Assembly: GCA_046327715.1 (NCBI GenBank)
Contig: JAXLXY010000002.1
Location: 186,001 to 250,000, forward strand
DNA length: 64,000 bases
Direction of reading: 5' to 3'
From: JADJOM01 sp046327715
Lineage (GTDB): Bacteria > Gemmatimonadota > Gemmatimonadetes > Gemmatimonadales > GWC2-71-9
Part shown: positions 50,870 through 57,701 of the stretch, in pieces
How positions within the stretch are numbered: position 1 is the first letter of the stretch
Layout of the letters: every line of letters starts with the position of its first letter
The notes under the pieces: generated by a model
Told to the model about the DNA's origin: nothing
What the model saw: only the letters and a program-made list of their open reading frames with translations
Databases searched by the model: none
Position numbers and translations under genes: made by a program

Positions 50870-52399
50870 TCAGCGCCGGGGCGGCGGGGCGCCCTGGGCG
50901 GTGAACTCGAGCCGGGTCCGCAGCGTCACCACTCGGCCCTCGATCGTCAGGCGCGCCAGGCCGAGCGCGTCGTCGAGGTCGAGCTTCCCGGTGCCCCGGA
51001 AGCCCTTGAGCGTCCCGCCGGTGAGGGCCAGTTCCACCCGGCCCGGCCGCTCCCCCGGCTGCCACCGGCCCGTCAGCGTGGCCGTGGTATCTCCCTCGAC
51101 GATGGTCACCTCGGCGTCCTGGCCGGGCTTGAGCGCCACCCGGAGCTTCCGCACCGCGCGCGGCGCCTGGTTGGGCAGCGCCAGCGTCCCGGTGCCCGCC
51201 TTCTCGGTGCTGAGCTCGGCCACCAGCGCCGGGGTGCCCTCGTCGCCCGGGTCGAACAGCAGCCGCGCGCCGTCGGTGGCGCGGAAGGTGAGCGCCCAGC
51301 TGCCGGTACCCTGGCGGCCGGAGAGGGTGAGCGTGCGCCAGCGCTCCTCGCTGCTCATCTCGAGGCTGCCGGTGCCGGTGGTGCCGCGGCCGAGGGACCC
51401 GCTCGTCAGGTCGAGCGAGAGCTTCGGTTCCTGGCCCCGCTGCAGCCAGGTGCCGGCAAAGGCAAACCGCTCCTTCTCCCCCTGCACCTGCACCACCGCC
51501 TCCCAGTTCCGCCGCAGGTGCACCCGGACCAGCACCGCCTGGTCGCGCGCCACGCCGTTCACCATCAGCGTGCCGGTGCCGCGCATGGTCTTCTCCACGC
51601 CGGTGACCAGCGGGCCACTGTCGTCGTACTCGAGCGCCACGCTCCGCCCGGTGAACTCGATGTTGACCGGCCCGCGGTCGGTCGGTCCCTCCAGCACCAC
51701 CCGGTCCCAGCCGTTGCGGCGCGAGAGCGTCACGGTGCCGCGCAGGTCGGCCTCGTCATCCTCCCACTCCGGCACCGAGAGCCGCACCGAGGCGGCGTCG
51801 AGGCTCCCCGTCCACCGCCCGTCCACCGTGTACAGCTCGGTGCCCCACATCCGGAGCTGGGCCCGGCCGTTCTTGTAGAGCCGCACCCGCGCCCGGGTCA
51901 CCTGCACCACGGTAGTGTCGGTGGTGATGGTGCCCTCGCCGTTGCGCGTGGTGGCCACCTCGCCCGCCTCGGCGGCGGGCCCGTCGTCGCGCCCGCTGGT
52001 GCGTCCTTCGAAGGTGAAGTCGAAGCGGCCGTCGCGGTTACTGCCGCTGAAGCGGAGCCGTTCCACCGCGGTGCGGTCGAGGTAGAGCCGGCCGGTGCCG
52101 TCGGCGGCGCGGTCGAACGCCTCGTCCAGGCGCAGGCCCACCGAGCCGGCCACGGGATCGCCCGACCAGGTGCCCATGAACACCCAGCGGTTGCGGCCCT
52201 TGAACAGCCCGAGCTCCAGCCCGCCGTTCTGGTAGAGGGTGGCCTCCACCCGGGTGATCTCCTGGGCCGCCACGCCTTCGCCGGTGAGCAGGCGGCCCTC
52301 GCCGTCGGCCACGTAGAGGGTGCGGGCCACCTGCTGGGCGCCGAGGGCGGCGGGCAGCAGGGCGAGGAGGATCGGCAGGGCGGCAGCGCGGCGCGGCAT
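50870..52399 (-). CDS. Secreted protein with four beta-rich repeats, unknown function
   Basis: 509 residues. Signal peptide RRAAALPILLALLPAALGAQ, then four related units of roughly 105-125 residues. Each starts with a strand of type LYKNGRAQLRMWG / LYQNGGLELGLFKG / VHLRRNWEAVVQVQG / VALKPGQDAEVTIVEG, has a GTW, GRW or GTWLQ turn, a run ending GxGxLxL or GTVTLS, and closes with LxxxG...F. The pattern suggests four lipocalin- or META-like small barrels or a beta-repeat rod. No family recognised. It has a good promoter (52434-52462) back-to-back with that of the next gene. Confidence 0.75.
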   Translation of the reverse strand: MPRRAAALPILLALLPAALGAQQVARTLYVADGEGRLLTGEGVAAQEITRVEATLYQNGGLELGLFKGRNRWVFMGTWSGDPVAGSVGLRLDEAFDRAADGTGRLYLDRTAVERLRFSGSNRDGRFDFTFEGRTSGRDDGPAAEAGEVATTRNGEGTITTDTTVVQVTRARVRLYKNGRAQLRMWGTELYTVDGRWTGSLDAASVRLSVPEWEDDEADLRGTVTLSRRNGWDRVVLEGPTDRGPVNIEFTGRSVALEYDDSGPLVTGVEKTMRGTGTLMVNGVARDQAVLVRVHLRRNWEAVVQVQGEKERFAFAGTWLQRGQEPKLSLDLTSGSLGRGTTGTGSLEMSSEERWRTLTLSGRQGTGSWALTFRATDGARLLFDPGDEGTPALVAELSTEKAGTGTLALPNQAPRAVRKLRVALKPGQDAEVTIVEGDTTATLTGRWQPGERPGRVELALTGGTLKGFRGTGKLDLDDALGLARLTIEGRVVTLRTRLEFTAQGAPPPRR

Positions 52400-52433
52400 C
52401 GGCGAGGCTCCGGAAGAGGAGGGCAATGGCCGA

Positions 52434-52462
52434 AGGTTCACCGTGCCCATCCAAGGCGTCAA
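52434..52462 (-). promoter_or_regulatory. Promoter of the four-repeat protein gene
   Basis: Minus strand: TTGACG (52457-52462), 17-base spacer, GAACCT (52434-52439), about 35 bases before the ATG at 52399. Confidence 0.5.
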
Positions 52463-52472
52463 GCCGCCACGC

Positions 52473-52501
52473 TTGAGCGGGGACCGGCATGCCCCTAGCT
52501 T
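52473..52501 (+). promoter_or_regulatory. Promoter of the small membrane protein gene
   Basis: TTGAGC (52473-52478), 17-base spacer, TAGCTT (52496-52501), 30 bases before the ATG at 52532; its -35 lies only 10 bases from that of the divergent promoter. Confidence 0.5.
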
Positions 52502-52531
52502 CCCGCCTCACCTCGCCCCCCGGAGGCGATC

Positions 52532-52942
52532 ATGGAACGTCCGCTCGGCGTCACGATTCTCGGCGTGCTCTCGCTGGTGTCCGGCCTGTGGCGGCTGGTC
52601 AAGGCGCTGGCCTGGTTCGGGATCGGCGGCGGGGTGGCGCTCATCACGGCCATGGCCCACCCGGTGGCGGGCGCGGTGGTGGGCGGGATGGCCATCGTCT
52701 TCGGCAGCCTCGCGCTGGTCACCGGCATCTTCTCCCTGGTCTTCGCATGGGGCGCGTTCACCCTCAAGCCGTGGGCCTGGACCCTGGGCGCCGTCACCCA
52801 CGGGTGCATTTTGGCCTGGTCGCTGCTGGCGGTGCTCGGCCCGGGGATGTTCTCCGAGCGGTGGATCGACATCGCGGTGAGCGGCACCGTGCTCTATTAC
52901 CTGACGCGGCCGGAGATCAAGCGGGCATTCGGGAAGGCCTAG
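52532..52942 (+). CDS. Small four-helix membrane protein
   Basis: 136 residues with four hydrophobic segments (about 7-22, 30-50, 55-80 and 85-105), Gly/Ala-rich, beginning RPLGVTILGVLSLVSGLWRL and ending in a charged tail RPEIKRAFGKA. The N-terminal repeat-like GVLSLVSGLWRL and the FGSLALVTGIFSLVFAWG half look like two hairpins, as in DUF2127-type or similar small integral proteins. Ribosome-binding site CGGAGG lies before the ATG. Function unknown. Confidence 0.7.
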   Translation: MERPLGVTILGVLSLVSGLWRLVKALAWFGIGGGVALITAMAHPVAGAVVGGMAIVFGSLALVTGIFSLVFAWGAFTLKPWAWTLGAVTHGCILAWSLLAVLGPGMFSERWIDIAVSGTVLYYLTRPEIKRAFGKA

Positions 52943-52959
52943 GCCCCCGGCGGCTCTTG

Positions 52960-52965
52960 TATGAT
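52960..52965 (+). promoter_or_regulatory. -10 element of the dap operon leader
   Basis: TATGAT in an AT-richer pocket, directly preceded by TTG; no good -35 at 17 bases. Start of RNA expected near 52972, giving a leader of about 200 bases to dapE. Confidence 0.5.
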
Positions 52966-52991
52966 TTCTCACCCGACCGTATGTTGGAGCC

Positions 52992-53087
52992 ATGAGCCGC
53001 CAGACTCCGCTCGCCCCCGCGCTGCCCGGCACCGGCACGCGCACCAAGAAGCCCATGACCGCGCGCGGGGAGCGACGGCCAGCCTGA
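52992..53087 (+). CDS. 31-codon leader peptide candidate of the lysine/DAP operon
   Basis: Starts after TTGGAGCC, an adequate ribosome-binding site. The peptide MSRQTPLAPALPGTGTRTKKPMTARGERRPA has five Thr, two adjacent Lys (19-20, both AAG at 53046-53051) and an internal Met, clustered in TGTRTKKPMT. Thr, Lys and Met are all aspartate-family products that need Asd, encoded downstream. The stop lies 28 bases before an intrinsic terminator stem. No known protein family. It could instead be an independent tiny protein, but its position fits a regulatory leader. Confidence 0.5.
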   Translation: MSRQTPLAPALPGTGTRTKKPMTARGERRPA

Positions 53088-53115
53088 GCTGCTATCCACA
53101 GGACTGACTGATCCG

Positions 53116-53149
53116 CCCCGCCCGCGACACGCCGGCGGGGTTTTTCTTT
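53116..53149 (+). terminator. Intrinsic terminator / attenuator before dapE
   Basis: CCCCGCC (53116-53122) pairs with GGCGGGG (53134-53140), followed by TTTTTCTTT (53141-53149), the best terminator in the window. An alternative pairing of GCGGGG in the leader ORF (53065-53070) with CCCCGC (53116-53121) would disrupt it. Only 29 bases separate it from the dapE start. Confidence 0.8.
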
Positions 53150-53178
53150 GCAGGGGCCCGGGAGGGCCGGGAGGCAGG

Positions 53179-54186
53179 GTGGACGTCCTCGAGCTGACGC
53201 GCGAGCTGGTCCGGCTGGAGACCCCGACGGGCCATGAGGGCCCGGCGGTGGACTGCCTGGCCGCGCTGCTCGGCCGGCTGGGCTACCGGGTGGTGCGGCA
53301 GCCGGTGACCCCGGGCCGCGACAACCTCTACGCCTGGCGCGAGCCTCCGGTGGTGGTCTTCTCCACCCACCTCGACTGCGTCCCCCCCTACGTGCCGCTC
53401 AGCGAGGACGCCACCTGGCTGCACGGCCGCGGCACCTGCGACGCCAAGGGCCTCGCCGCCGCGATGGTGACGGCCGCCGAGCAGCTCGCCGCCGCCGGTG
53501 AGCGGCGGATCGGGCTCCTGTTCGTGGTGGGCGAGGAGAACGGCTCCGACGGCGCCCAGTGCGCCCACGAGCTCGGACCCAAGGGACGCTTCCTCATCAA
53601 TGGCGAGCCCACCGAGAACCGGCTGAGCATCGGGCAGAAGGGCTCGCTCAAGGTGGTGCTGGAGTGCGCCGGCATCGCCGCCCACAGCGCGTACCCGGAG
53701 GAAGGCCGCTCCGCACTGCTGCCGATCCTCGACACCCTCGAGCGGATCCGCGCGCTGCCCCAGCCCACCGACCCGCTGCTGGGCCAGGGGACGCTCAACG
53801 TGGGCGTGCTCGAGGGCGGGGTGGCGCCGAACGTGATCCCGCCTTCGGGGCGGGCGGAGCTGCTGTTCCGGCTGGTGGGCCCCTCCGACGCCATGCGGCA
53901 GGCGATCGCCGGCTGCGCGGTCGGCGGGGTGACCGTCACCTTCCCCACCGAGCTGCCGTACTTCAAGAACACCGCGCCGCCCCCGGCGGGGTGGGACACC
54001 ACGGTGGTGCACTACGCCAGCGACCTGCCCTTCCACCAGGCGTGGGGCCAGGGCTTCCAGCTGGGGCCGGGCACCATCCGCGTGGCGCACACCCGGGACG
54101 AGCGCATCGCCAAGGCGGAGCTGCTGGAGGGCGTGCGGCTCTACGCGAAGCTGGCGCAGGACCTGATCCGGAGCGAGGCACGATGA
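53179..54186 (+). CDS. dapE: M20-family deacylase, probable N-acyl-diaminopimelate deacylase
   Basis: 335-residue di-zinc hydrolase. Metal motifs: VFSTHLDCVPPY (His, Asp), GRGTCDAKGLAA (bridging Asp), VVGEENGSDGA (catalytic Glu and ligand Glu), NGEPTENRLSIGQKG, and a dimerisation domain with AAHSAYPEEGRSA. In this operon context, with dapD (succinyl branch), the expected reaction is N-succinyl-L,L-DAP desuccinylation. The protein is shorter than E. coli DapE (375) and resembles the ArgE/LysK branch, so substrate identity rests on context. GTG start preceded by GGGAGG. Confidence 0.82.
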   Translation: MDVLELTRELVRLETPTGHEGPAVDCLAALLGRLGYRVVRQPVTPGRDNLYAWREPPVVVFSTHLDCVPPYVPLSEDATWLHGRGTCDAKGLAAAMVTAAEQLAAAGERRIGLLFVVGEENGSDGAQCAHELGPKGRFLINGEPTENRLSIGQKGSLKVVLECAGIAAHSAYPEEGRSALLPILDTLERIRALPQPTDPLLGQGTLNVGVLEGGVAPNVIPPSGRAELLFRLVGPSDAMRQAIAGCAVGGVTVTFPTELPYFKNTAPPPAGWDTTVVHYASDLPFHQAWGQGFQLGPGTIRVAHTRDERIAKAELLEGVRLYAKLAQDLIRSEAR

Positions 54187-55238
54187 CGGCGAAGATCCCG
54201 GTGACCATCCTCGGTGCCACCGGCACCGTGGGGCAGAAGTTCGTGCGGCTGCTCGACGCCCACCCCTGGTTCGAGATCGCCTCGGTGGCGGCGAGCGCGC
54301 AGAGCGCGGGCAAGCGCTACGGCGACGTGGTCCGCTGGCGCGAGGGCACCCCCCTGCCCGACCGGGTGGCGGCGATGACCGTGGCCGCGGCGGCGCCCGG
54401 GATCCCGGGTCGCATCGCCTTCTCCGCCATCGAGGCCGACATCGCCGGCGAGGTGGAGCAGGCCTTCGCGCGCGCGGGTGTCTACGTGGTGACCAACACC
54501 AAGACCCACCGGATGGACCCCGACATCCCGCTGCTCATCCCCGAGGTGAACCCGGCGCACCTCGACCTGCTGCCGCGGCAGCAGCGGGAACGGGGCTGGC
54601 GCGGCGGGATCGTGGCCAACCCCAACTGCTCCACCGCCGGGCTGGTGCTCGGCGTGGCCCCCCTGCACCAGGCGTTCGGGATCCAGAAGCTCTTCGTGGC
54701 CACCATGCAGGCCGTAAGCGGCGCCGGCTATCCCGGCGTGGCGAGCCTCGACGCACTGGGGAACGTCATCCCGCACATCGGCGGCGAGGAAGAGAAGATG
54801 GAACAGGAGACGGCCAAGATCCTCGGGGGCTTCGCCGGGGAACAGGTCGTGACGGCGCCGATCACCACCAGCGCGCACACCAACCGGGTGCCGGTGATCG
54901 ACGGCCACCTCGAGGTGGTCTCGGTCGGCTTCGGGCGGCGGGTGGCCCCGGAGGAGGCGATCGCCGCGCTGGAGGCGTTCCGCGCCCCCGCCGGCGTGGC
55001 GGAGCTGCCCTCCACCCCGGCGCGCCCCGTGGAGTACGACCGCCGCCCCGACCGGCCGCAGTCGCGGCTCGACATCGACCGCGGCGCGGGGATGACCGTC
55101 ACCGTGGGGCGGGTGCGCCCCTGCAACCTGCTCGACCTCCGGCTGGTGCTGCTCTCGCACAACACCGTGCGGGGGGCGGCGGGCGCCGCGATCCAGAACG
55201 CCGAGCTGCTGGTGGCGCGGGGCTACGTGCCGCGATGA
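54183..55238 (+). CDS. asd: Aspartate-semialdehyde dehydrogenase
   Basis: Reduces aspartyl phosphate to the semialdehyde, the branch point for Lys/DAP, Thr and Met. 351 residues: NADP loop VTILGATGTVGQKFVRLL, the KTHRMDPDIPLLIPEVNP block, catalytic Cys in VANPNCSTAGLVL, the His in GHLEVVSV region and RPDRPQSRLD near the end. The NPNCSTA and PEVNP forms match the archaeal/fungal-type branch rather than the E. coli type. ATG overlaps the dapE stop (ATGA). Confidence 0.95.
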   Translation: MTAKIPVTILGATGTVGQKFVRLLDAHPWFEIASVAASAQSAGKRYGDVVRWREGTPLPDRVAAMTVAAAAPGIPGRIAFSAIEADIAGEVEQAFARAGVYVVTNTKTHRMDPDIPLLIPEVNPAHLDLLPRQQRERGWRGGIVANPNCSTAGLVLGVAPLHQAFGIQKLFVATMQAVSGAGYPGVASLDALGNVIPHIGGEEEKMEQETAKILGGFAGEQVVTAPITTSAHTNRVPVIDGHLEVVSVGFGRRVAPEEAIAALEAFRAPAGVAELPSTPARPVEYDRRPDRPQSRLDIDRGAGMTVTVGRVRPCNLLDLRLVLLSHNTVRGAAGAAIQNAELLVARGYVPR

Positions 55239-55939
55239 GCCTCCGCCTGGCGCTGGTGGGAGACGGCCGGATGTCCCGGGCCATCGCCGCGCTGGCGCCG
55301 GCGGAGGGGCACCGCGTCGTGACCGTGATCGCCGGGGAGGAGAACGCGGGGGGCGCGGCGCTCACCGCCACGCGGCTGGCCGGCGTGGACGTGGCGCTCG
55401 AGTTCACCACCCCCACGGCCGCGCCCGGCAACCTGCTCCGCCTGGCGGCGCTCCGGGTACCCACCGTCACCGGCACCACCGGGTGGCTCGACCGGCTGCC
55501 GGAGGTGCAGGCCGCGGTCACCGGTCACCGCGCGGCGCTGCTCCACGCCGCCAACTTCTCCGTCGGCGTGCAGCTTTTCCTGCGCGCCGCCCGGGCGCTG
55601 GCGGCGGAGTTCGCCGGGCGGCCGGCCTTCGGCGCCTGGATCGAGGAGACCCACCACGCGCAGAAGCTGGACGCCCCCTCGGGCACCGCGCGGGCACTGG
55701 TGGCCACGCTGCACACCGCCGACCCGGCGCGGGAATTCCCGGTCACCAGCATCCGTGCCGGCCACGTGCCCGGGATCCACAGCGTAGCGTACGATTCGCC
55801 ACACGAGACCATCCGCCTGACCCACGAGGCGCGCGGGCGCGAGGCCTTCGCCGCCGGGGCGCTCGCGGCGGCGGCGTGGCTCGTGGGGCGCGAGGGAGTC
55901 TACACCTTCGACCAGATGCTCTTCGGGGAGGCACCATGA
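55235..55939 (+). CDS. dapB: 4-hydroxy-tetrahydrodipicolinate reductase
   Basis: 234 residues, short for DapB (about 250-270). N-terminal nucleotide site LALVGDGRMSRAIAALA (GDGRMS replacing the usual GxxGRMG), EFTTPTAAPGNLL, VTGTTGW, ANFSVGVQLF, catalytic EETHHAQKLDAPSGTA with the His-His and Lys, and the GHVPGIHSVAYDSPHETIRLTHEA block. All catalytic residues are present; the shortening lies in the N-terminal Rossmann part. Overlaps asd and dapA by ATGA. Confidence 0.93.
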   Translation: MSLRLALVGDGRMSRAIAALAPAEGHRVVTVIAGEENAGGAALTATRLAGVDVALEFTTPTAAPGNLLRLAALRVPTVTGTTGWLDRLPEVQAAVTGHRAALLHAANFSVGVQLFLRAARALAAEFAGRPAFGAWIEETHHAQKLDAPSGTARALVATLHTADPAREFPVTSIRAGHVPGIHSVAYDSPHETIRLTHEARGREAFAAGALAAAAWLVGREGVYTFDQMLFGEAP

Positions 55940-56841
55940 CGACCACGCTCGGGGGATGCGGGACGGCGATCGTGACGCCGTTCGCGCCGGATGGCTCGGT
56001 GGACGTCGAGGCGCTCCGGAAGCTCGCGGCCTGGCAGGTCGAGGAGGGCATCGACTTCCTGGTGCCCTGCGGCTCCACCGGCGAGGCCCAGACTCTCTCC
56101 GCCGAGGAGCGGATGCTGGTGGTGCGCACGGTGGTGGAGGCCGCCGCCGGCCGGGTGCCGGTGATGGCTGGCGCCACCCACAACGACACCCGCGAGGCCG
56201 TGGCCGAGGCACGGCGGATGAGCGGACTCGGGGTGACATGGCTGCTCTCCGCCTCGCCCTACTACAACAAGCCCACCCCCGACGGGCTGGTGCAGCACTT
56301 CACCGCCATCGCCGACGGCGCCACCGTGCCGGTCTGCCTCTACAACGTGCCGGGGCGGACGGCGGTGAACCTGCGGCCCGACACGGTGCTTCGGCTGGCG
56401 GAGCACCCGAACATCATCGGGATCAAGGAATCCTCGGGCGACCTGCCCCAGGTGCAGCACCTGCTGCTGGGGCGGCCGGAGGGCTTCGCGGTGCTCTCGG
56501 GCGAGGACAACCTGACGCTCGCGATCCTCGCCGCCGGCGGTGACGGCCTCATCTCCGTGGCGGGGAACGAGATCCCCGCGCTGATGACGCGGCTGGTGCA
56601 GCTGGGCCGGCGGGGCCGCATGGCGGAGGCGCGCGAGCTGTTCTACCAGGCGCTGCCGCTCCTTGAAGCCAACTTCCTCGAGACCAATCCGGCGCCGGTC
56701 AAGGCGGCGCTGGCGGCGATGGGCCGGATCGGGAACCGGCTCCGCCTGCCGCTGGTGCCGCTCTCCGAGCACCGCCGCGGGCCGCTGCTGGCGGCGCTGC
56801 GGGAGGCCGGCGTGGAGCCGGCGGGGGCAGTGGCCCCATGA
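55936..56841 (+). CDS. dapA: 4-hydroxy-tetrahydrodipicolinate synthase
   Basis: Condenses pyruvate with aspartate semialdehyde. 301-residue TIM barrel with GCGTAIVTPFAPDGSVD, PCGSTGEAQTLSAEE, SASPYYNKPTPDGLVQHF, catalytic Tyr in CLYNVPGRT, Schiff-base Lys in IIGIKESSGD, and ETNPAPVKAAL. Typical length. Coupled to dapB and dapD by four-base overlaps. Confidence 0.97.
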   Translation: MTTTLGGCGTAIVTPFAPDGSVDVEALRKLAAWQVEEGIDFLVPCGSTGEAQTLSAEERMLVVRTVVEAAAGRVPVMAGATHNDTREAVAEARRMSGLGVTWLLSASPYYNKPTPDGLVQHFTAIADGATVPVCLYNVPGRTAVNLRPDTVLRLAEHPNIIGIKESSGDLPQVQHLLLGRPEGFAVLSGEDNLTLAILAAGGDGLISVAGNEIPALMTRLVQLGRRGRMAEARELFYQALPLLEANFLETNPAPVKAALAAMGRIGNRLRLPLVPLSEHRRGPLLAALREAGVEPAGAVAP

Positions 56842-57677
56842 GCGCAGGCCTCGAGGCCCGCCTCGGCGCCTTCGCCGCCGGGGTGCCCGCGGGCGCGGAG
56901 GCCGAGGCGCGCGCCGCCTTCCAGGAGCTCAAGGCGGCGCTCAACGCCGGCGCCGTGCGCGCCGCGGTGCGCGGCGCCGACGGCGCCTGGCGCGCGCAGC
57001 CCTGGGTCAAGGCCGGCATCCTGCTGGGTTTCCGGCTCGGGGTGGTGACGCCGATGGCCCTCGGCAGCCCATTCCCGTTCTTCGACAAGGACACCTGGCC
57101 GCTCCGCCCGATCTCCCTCGGCGACGGCGTGCGCATCGTGCCGGGGGGCAGCGCCATCCGCGACGGCTGCCACGTCGCGGCGGGGGTGGTGATCATGCCG
57201 CCGGCGTTCATCAACGTCGGCGCGTACGTGGATGCCGGCACTATGGTCGACAGCCACGCCCTGGTGGGGAGCTGCGCGCAGGTGGGCAAGCGGGTGCACC
57301 TCTCCGCGGCCGCCCAGGTGGGCGGGGTCCTCGAGCCGGTCGGGGCGCTGCCGGTCATCATCGAAGATGACGTGCTGGTCGGGGGGAACTGCGGAGTGTA
57401 CGAGGGCACGATCGTCCGCGAGGGCGCGGTGCTGGCGCCGGGGACGATCCTCACCGCGGGCACCGTGGTGTTCGACCTGGTGCGCAACACCCGCTACCGC
57501 CGCGAGGGCGACCGACCCCTCGAGATCCCCGCCGGCGCGGTGGTGGTGCCGGGCAGCCGCCCGGTCACCACCGGTCCGGGGCGGGAGCAGGGCCTCGCGC
57601 TCTACGCGCCGGTGATCATCAAGTACCGCGACGAGAAGACCGACACCGCCGCGCGGCTCGAGGAGCTGCTGCGGTAG
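56838..57677 (+). CDS. dapD: Tetrahydrodipicolinate N-succinyltransferase
   Basis: 279 residues with a helical N-terminal domain (1-95), a left-handed beta-helix of hexapeptide repeats (about 100-215, for example VRIVPGGSAIRDGCHVAAGVVIMPPAFINVGAYVDAGTMVDSHALVGSCAQVGKRVHL) and the C-terminal IIKYRDEKT. DSHALVGSCAQVGKRVHLSAAAQVGGVLEP is the catalytic core. Assigns this organism to the succinylase route for DAP, paired with dapE five genes upstream. A hairpin at 57685-57701 follows. Confidence 0.96.
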   Translation: MSAGLEARLGAFAAGVPAGAEAEARAAFQELKAALNAGAVRAAVRGADGAWRAQPWVKAGILLGFRLGVVTPMALGSPFPFFDKDTWPLRPISLGDGVRIVPGGSAIRDGCHVAAGVVIMPPAFINVGAYVDAGTMVDSHALVGSCAQVGKRVHLSAAAQVGGVLEPVGALPVIIEDDVLVGGNCGVYEGTIVREGAVLAPGTILTAGTVVFDLVRNTRYRREGDRPLEIPAGAVVVPGSRPVTTGPGREQGLALYAPVIIKYRDEKTDTAARLEELLR

Positions 57678-57684
57678 GCGGCTC

Positions 57685-57701
57685 GGCGGCGGTCCGCCGC
57701 C
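57685..57701. terminator. Bidirectional hairpin between dapD and the metzincin gene
   Basis: GGCGGCGG and CCGCCGCC around a single T, filling the gap between two convergent stop codons. No T-run on either side; effectively a six-pair stem with a five-base loop. Confidence 0.4.

Noticed and set aside
52972..53178. Lysine riboswitch (L box) upstream of dapE
   Set aside because: The leader length would fit, but I could not find the conserved L-box core sequences, and a leader ORF occupies the space. A covariance search could settle it.
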